DNA of 64,000 nucleotides from an uncultured Lentibacter sp. Its GTDB lineage: Bacteria > Pseudomonadota > Alphaproteobacteria > Rhodobacterales > Rhodobacteraceae. Of this stretch, positions 59,636 to 64,000 are shown one piece after another (the stretch's first letter is position 1; each line of letters opens with the position of its first letter). Both the position numbers and the translations under genes were made by a program. The notes beneath the pieces were generated by a model. It made no database searches, was not told the origin of the DNA, and saw only the letters and a list, made by a program, of their open reading frames with translations. The stretch spans positions 1 through 64,000 of the forward strand of contig CANMGT010000007.1 in the NCBI GenBank assembly GCA_947497495.1, given 5' to 3'.

Positions 59636-60841
59636 TCATTGTCGCACCACCCGGGAAATGGCTTTATCCTGGATCACCCAAGCGATGATACCATCGCGGA
59701 TGGCGTCTGCCATCTTCTGCCGCCAAGCCACCTCGATGATGTTTGCGAAGTCACGATCGCTTGACAGAAAGCCTATCTCCAGCAGCACAGAGGGGATGTC
59801 GGCCGCCTTGAGCACCGAGAACGCCGCGGAACGGTGCGGGCGGCGGTTGAGTGGTGCTTGACTGGCCCGCAGCCCCTCAATAAGCGCTTTGGCGAGCCTG
59901 TCGGCGCGGGGCTGCGTTTCGGCGCGCGCAAGGTCAAGCAAGACATCGACAACATCGTCGTCCTGCCCTGTCAGATCAACGCCCGAGAGCATGTCATCGC
60001 GATTGTGGCGCTCCGCAAGAAGGGCGCTGGCCTCGTCGCTGGCGTGGTCTGCCAGCGTGTGAACCGTCGCGCCATGGGCATGTCCTTCGCCCAGAGCATC
60101 AGCGTGCAGCGACAGAAACAGGCTTGCCCCCACTTGGTGCGCCATCGCCACGCGCCGCTCAAGCGACACGAAGCTGTCGTCTTCGCGCGTGAGCAGAACT
60201 TCGATGCCTTCAACACGCCCGAGCGCGTCAGCAATTTCACGCGCAAAGGTGAGCATCAGGTCCTTCTCGTTGTGCCCGTCGCGCGAGGCGCCCGGGTCAA
60301 TCCCGCCGTGGCCCGGATCAAGCATGATCAGAACACGCTCGGGGTTGGGCGTGGGCAGTTTGGGTGTCGGCTCGGGCCAATCCGTTGATTTGGGTGCGCC
60401 AGCTTTGGCGGCAAAGCTGACGGCATCAGAGCGGATCAGCTTGACTTTCAGCTGCGCGCGCCCTGTGTCGGACTGCGCGCTGATCTGTGCTGTCGCCAGC
60501 CGCATGGGCTCGCTCAACTCGGCCACAAGCCGCGACCATCCGGGGCGAAACCCGCCAAAGCGCACGGCACTAACTCTATCAGATTGCTCGATTTTATCAA
60601 CATCCGCGCCCTGCCAGTCGACTTCCCGAAAGTCGATCACCAAGCGGCGCGGAGCATCCAGTGTAAACACACGGTAAGGCACTGCCTGGCTCAGGTTGAG
60701 CGTCAATTCAACCGCGCGCCCACGATCACGAATGGCGCTGCCCTCAGGGACAAACCGCGCCAAACCGCTGAGATCCTGACACAGTAGCGAGGTGGCCGAC
60801 ACAGCCAGCCAGAGGGTAAAATATGCAAAAAGCCTGTTCAT
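59636..60841 (-). CDS. N-acetylmuramoyl-L-alanine amidase (AMIN + Amidase_3)
   Basis: AMIN-like N-term, IMLDPGHGGIDPGASRDGHNEKDLML...LFLSLHADALGEGHAHG...VLLEIGFLSSDRD. Confidence 0.94.
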   Translation of the reverse strand: MNRLFAYFTLWLAVSATSLLCQDLSGLARFVPEGSAIRDRGRAVELTLNLSQAVPYRVFTLDAPRRLVIDFREVDWQGADVDKIEQSDRVSAVRFGGFRPGWSRLVAELSEPMRLATAQISAQSDTGRAQLKVKLIRSDAVSFAAKAGAPKSTDWPEPTPKLPTPNPERVLIMLDPGHGGIDPGASRDGHNEKDLMLTFAREIADALGRVEGIEVLLTREDDSFVSLERRVAMAHQVGASLFLSLHADALGEGHAHGATVHTLADHASDEASALLAERHNRDDMLSGVDLTGQDDDVVDVLLDLARAETQPRADRLAKALIEGLRASQAPLNRRPHRSAAFSVLKAADIPSVLLEIGFLSSDRDFANIIEVAWRQKMADAIRDGIIAWVIQDKAISRVVRQ

Positions 60842-60903
60842 GCGCGCCTGTTTGTTTTGCCCAAGTCTAAACGAACTCGAAAGGCTTGAAAATCGGCGAT
60901 ATG

Positions 60904-60923
60904 TCTTCTTGGCGTAAATATCC
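60904..60923 (-). repeat. GGATATTTnnnnCAAGAAGA motif (copy 3)
   Basis: Minus strand GGATATTTACGCCAAGAAGA preceded by GC-rich inverted repeats. Confidence 0.6.
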
Positions 60924-60967
60924 AAAAAGCGCGCGAGGGCGCAGCCCGAGCGCGCGAGTCGAGCGCG

Positions 60968-62107
60968 TCAGCGCTCGAAATACCTCTTAAGTCGCCGCAG
61001 CCCCTCCTCGATTTCCTCTGTCGAGCGTGCGTAGGACAAGCGCAGCGTCGTCGCTCCGCGCTTCGGGTCAAAGTCCATCCCCGGCGTCACAGCGACACCT
61101 ACCTCTTTCAAGATGTCACTCGCCAGAGCACGGCTGTCTTGCGTTACGTGGCTAACGTCAACGTAGATGTAAAACGCACCATCCGGCGGGGCGAAGTTGC
61201 CAAGCCCCGCTTTGGGCAGCTCGCGGATCATCAAAGCCCTGTTGGCGCGGTAAACGTCCAGGTTGCCTTCCAGTTCATCAGCGCAGTCCATCGCAGTCAA
61301 AGCCGCGATCTGGCTGGCGTGCGGCGCGCAGATAAACATATTTTGCGCCAATCGTTCGATCAACCGCACATGGTCTTCCGGCACCACCATCCAGCCGATG
61401 CGCCAGCCCGTCATCGAGAAGTATTTCGAGAAGGAGTTGATTACATAGACATCATCGCTCAACTCCAAAGCGCTGACAGCCTCGCCCTCATATTCGATGC
61501 CCTGGTATATCTCGTCGGATATGAAACTGATGTCTTCCGCCGCGCAGGCCTCAAGCAAGGCCTGCATCGCCGTGCGGTCAAGCATCGTGCCGGAGGGGTT
61601 CGCCGGAGAGGCAACAAGCAGCCCGTCAAGCCCCTGCCCTGCAAAGTCGGCAACAACCGGTTGAAAGCGGTTCTCGGCCTGCGTTTGGAGCCCCACAGGT
61701 GTCACATCAAGCGCCTTGAGGATCTGCCGATACGACGGATATCCCGGCTCGCCGACACCCACTTTTGCCCCCGCATCAAAGAGCGCCGTGAACGCCAGAA
61801 TAAACGCGCCAGACGAGCCCGGCGTTATCACAACACGTTCAGGGCTGATCTTCACACCGTGTTTGTCGGCGTAGTGCTGCGCCACCCGTGCGCGCAGCTC
61901 CGGAATGCCAAGCGCTACAGAATACCCAAGCGGGTCATGCTCCATCGCCGCGCTCAATGCCACCCGCGCATCGGCAGGTGCCGCTGTGCTCGGCTGGCCA
62001 ACTTCCATATGGATGATATCGCGCCCACTGGCCTCGGCCTGGCGCGCTTCTTCCATCACGTCCATCACAATAAAGGGATCAACGACACCACGGCTTGAGT
62101 TTCTCAT
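60968..62107 (-). CDS. PLP-dependent aminotransferase class I/II
   Basis: IHMEVGQPSTAAPADAR, SPANPSGTMLDR, VINSFSKYFSMTGWRIGW (PLP Lys). Confidence 0.92.
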   Translation of the reverse strand: MRNSSRGVVDPFIVMDVMEEARQAEASGRDIIHMEVGQPSTAAPADARVALSAAMEHDPLGYSVALGIPELRARVAQHYADKHGVKISPERVVITPGSSGAFILAFTALFDAGAKVGVGEPGYPSYRQILKALDVTPVGLQTQAENRFQPVVADFAGQGLDGLLVASPANPSGTMLDRTAMQALLEACAAEDISFISDEIYQGIEYEGEAVSALELSDDVYVINSFSKYFSMTGWRIGWMVVPEDHVRLIERLAQNMFICAPHASQIAALTAMDCADELEGNLDVYRANRALMIRELPKAGLGNFAPPDGAFYIYVDVSHVTQDSRALASDILKEVGVAVTPGMDFDPKRGATTLRLSYARSTEEIEEGLRRLKRYFER

Positions 62108-62161
62108 AGTTTTATCCCTACTCTCTTGCTCAGAGTGATACGCGAAAGGTTTGCCCCGTCA

Positions 62162-63499
62162 ATGAGACTTGCCCAGAAAATCTTTTCCCTGTTTGCGCTG
62201 GTCTTGATCCTTGCGCAACCAGCGCAGGCTGCCTCATTGGTGCGCGACCCCGATATCGAGAACGCGCTCAGGCAGCTTGCCAAACCGGTGCTCGATGCCG
62301 CCGGCCTGCCCAGTGCGCGTATCAAGATACTTGTGGTCAATGACAATGCCCTGAATGCATTTGTCATCGACAGGCACCACGTCTTTATCCACGCGGGGCT
62401 GATCCTTCGGCTGAAATCGGCCGAAGAGCTTCAGGCCGTGATTGCCCATGAAGCCGCCCATATCGCCAACGGCCATATCGCGCGGCGCACCGTGAATGCC
62501 CGCGCCGCCCAGACAGTTGCCGGATTTGGCATAGCCCTTGCCGTGGCCGCAGCAGCTGCCTCCGGCAAGGGTGAGGCTGGTGCCGCGCTCGGTGTTGGCA
62601 TTTCAAGCGCCGCAACGCGCAGCTTTTACGGCCACACCCGCGCCGAAGAAGCCTCGGCCGACCAGTCCGCCGTGCGCTACATGGCCCGCTCGGGTGTTGA
62701 CCCGCAAGGCGCCGTGCGCGTGATGGAGCTGTTCAGCGGTCAGGAGCTTTTGTCAGCTAACCGCCAAGACCCTTACGCGCGCTCGCACCCGCTGTCGCGC
62801 GACCGCTTGCGCGCCATGAAAGCGGCCGCAGGCGCTCTTGCGGGCACCTCGGGCAACAACAACGCGGCGGCGAACTACTGGTTCCAACGCGCCAAGGGCA
62901 AGCTTTCAGCCTTCACCCGCGCCCCGAAATGGACATTGCGCCGCGCCGGAGACAGCGGCCACAAAGACGTGGCCCTGATGCGCAAAGCCGTTGCTTATCA
63001 CCGCAGCGGCAAGCCCAAACAGGCATTGAGCGCGATCAACAGCCTCATAGCCGCCTCCCCGAAAGACCCTTACCTGCAAGAGCTGAAAGGCCAGATCCTG
63101 CTGGAGCGCCGCCAATACCCCGCCGCAGTGTCGGCCTATAAGCGGGCCGTGTCCCTCGCCCCGCGTGACGCCCTTATTCTGGGGGCCTATGGCCACGCCC
63201 TGCTCGTGTCGGGCAACCCGAAGGCCGCCTTGCCGCAGCTTGAGCGCTCGCTTGAGCGCGACAACCGCGATGCGCGCACGATGCGCGACTTGGGCGGAGC
63301 CTATGCGCGGGTTGGCAACGCGGGCATGGCCAGCCTGCTCACCGCCGAGAGATATGCTCTTTTGGGCCGGCTGAAAGACGCCGGCATTCATGCAAAACGC
63401 GCCGTTGGGCTATTAAGACGCGGCTCCCCCGGTTGGCAAAGGGCGCAAGATGTGCTTGTTGCCGCTCAAACTACTGAAAATTCACGGAGAAAGAAATGA
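62162..63499 (+). CDS. M48 family metalloprotease with TPR (BepA-like)
   Basis: Signal peptide; VIAHEAAHIANGHIARR (HExxH), SRDRLRAMKAA, C-terminal TPRs. Confidence 0.9.
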   Translation: MRLAQKIFSLFALVLILAQPAQAASLVRDPDIENALRQLAKPVLDAAGLPSARIKILVVNDNALNAFVIDRHHVFIHAGLILRLKSAEELQAVIAHEAAHIANGHIARRTVNARAAQTVAGFGIALAVAAAAASGKGEAGAALGVGISSAATRSFYGHTRAEEASADQSAVRYMARSGVDPQGAVRVMELFSGQELLSANRQDPYARSHPLSRDRLRAMKAAAGALAGTSGNNNAAANYWFQRAKGKLSAFTRAPKWTLRRAGDSGHKDVALMRKAVAYHRSGKPKQALSAINSLIAASPKDPYLQELKGQILLERRQYPAAVSAYKRAVSLAPRDALILGAYGHALLVSGNPKAALPQLERSLERDNRDARTMRDLGGAYARVGNAGMASLLTAERYALLGRLKDAGIHAKRAVGLLRRGSPGWQRAQDVLVAAQTTENSRRKK

Positions 63500-64000
63500 T
63501 CAGAACACCTGCCGCTCTTGCCCTTGTAACGGCGCTCGCCGCCGCACCTGTTCAAGCGTTTGACCTCACCGCAATGAGCCCTGAAGAGCGCGCTGCTTTC
63601 CAGCTCGAAGTCCGTGCCTACCTTATGGAGAACCCACAGGTTATCATGGACGCTGTCGCCGTGCTTGAACAACGCCAAGCCGAAGCTCAAGTCGCGTCAG
63701 ACGCCGAGTTGGTCAAGGTGAATGCCGAGGCCCTGTTTGAAGACGCGGCCTCATGGGTTGGCGGCAACCCCGACGGTGACATCACCATGGTCGAGTTCGT
63801 TGATTACCGCTGCGGCTATTGCCGTAAAGCGCATGACGAAGTCGCCGCCTTGCTCAAGAGCGACGGCAACATCAAGCTTATCGTCAAGGAATTCCCGATC
63901 CTCGGCGAGGCTTCGACAGTGTCCTCACGCTTTGCCATCGCCACGCGCCTTGTTGCGGGTGACAAGGCCTACAAGACAGTTTCAGACGTTTTGATCACGC
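63496..64000 (+). CDS. DsbA family thioredoxin-fold protein, truncated by window end
   Basis: Signal peptide MIRTPAALALVTALAAAPVQA; TMVEFVDYRCGYCRKAHDE (CGYC); ATGA overlap with the upstream protease. Confidence 0.9.
   Translation, partial: MIRTPAALALVTALAAAPVQAFDLTAMSPEERAAFQLEVRAYLMENPQVIMDAVAVLEQRQAEAQVASDAELVKVNAEALFEDAASWVGGNPDGDITMVEFVDYRCGYCRKAHDEVAALLKSDGNIKLIVKEFPILGEASTVSSRFAIATRLVAGDKAYKTVSDVLIT

Noticed and set aside
60842-60925. N-terminal extension of the N-acetylmuramoyl-L-alanine amidase (MDIYAKKTYRRFSS...)
   Set aside because: The extension is a translation of the dispersed intergenic repeat; the signal-peptide start at 60841 is preferred.
61139-62098. 319-aa ORF on + strand
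   Set aside because: Lies antisense to the PLP aminotransferase; Arg/His-rich translation typical of GC-rich shadow ORFs.

Overview
The window reads as a contiguous piece of an alphaproteobacterial chromosome, most likely Roseobacter-group Rhodobacteraceae (inferred from gene content and order; no search was run). Most of it is conserved core genome: trmD-rplS-rpmE, glnB-glnA, a ccmABCDG cytochrome c maturation cluster next to yajC-secD-secF, serS, der-bamB-TPR, prfB-PBP1A-amiC, ilvB-ilvN, two tRNAs, and a DddP-type DMSP lyase. The main accessory region is about 42.3-49.0 kb. It has lower GC, co-directional small genes, a short tyrosine recombinase, an overlapping pair of a PLP alanine/ornithine-racemase-fold enzyme with a DUF1611 (DgcN-like) protein, and a three-gene cassette of small membrane/secreted proteins ending in a seven-repeat Cys-rich protein. 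The clearest regulatory finding is a ribosome-mediated attenuator upstream of ilvB: a 15-codon leader peptide MTELVVIVRKWRMGR, a 10-bp alternative stem, and an intrinsic terminator. Other observations: a TetR-like 23-bp palindrome over the RND pump promoter with no regulator gene nearby, a direct repeat upstream of dddP, a dispersed palindrome plus GGATATTT..CAAGAAGA intergenic element in three copies, a perfect 20-bp inverted repeat, a low-GC mosaic segment inside the NAD(P)H-hydrate repair gene, and two small genes below the ORF-track cutoff (ccmD and a 39-aa ORF). No CRISPR array, rRNA operon, prophage or defence system was identified.
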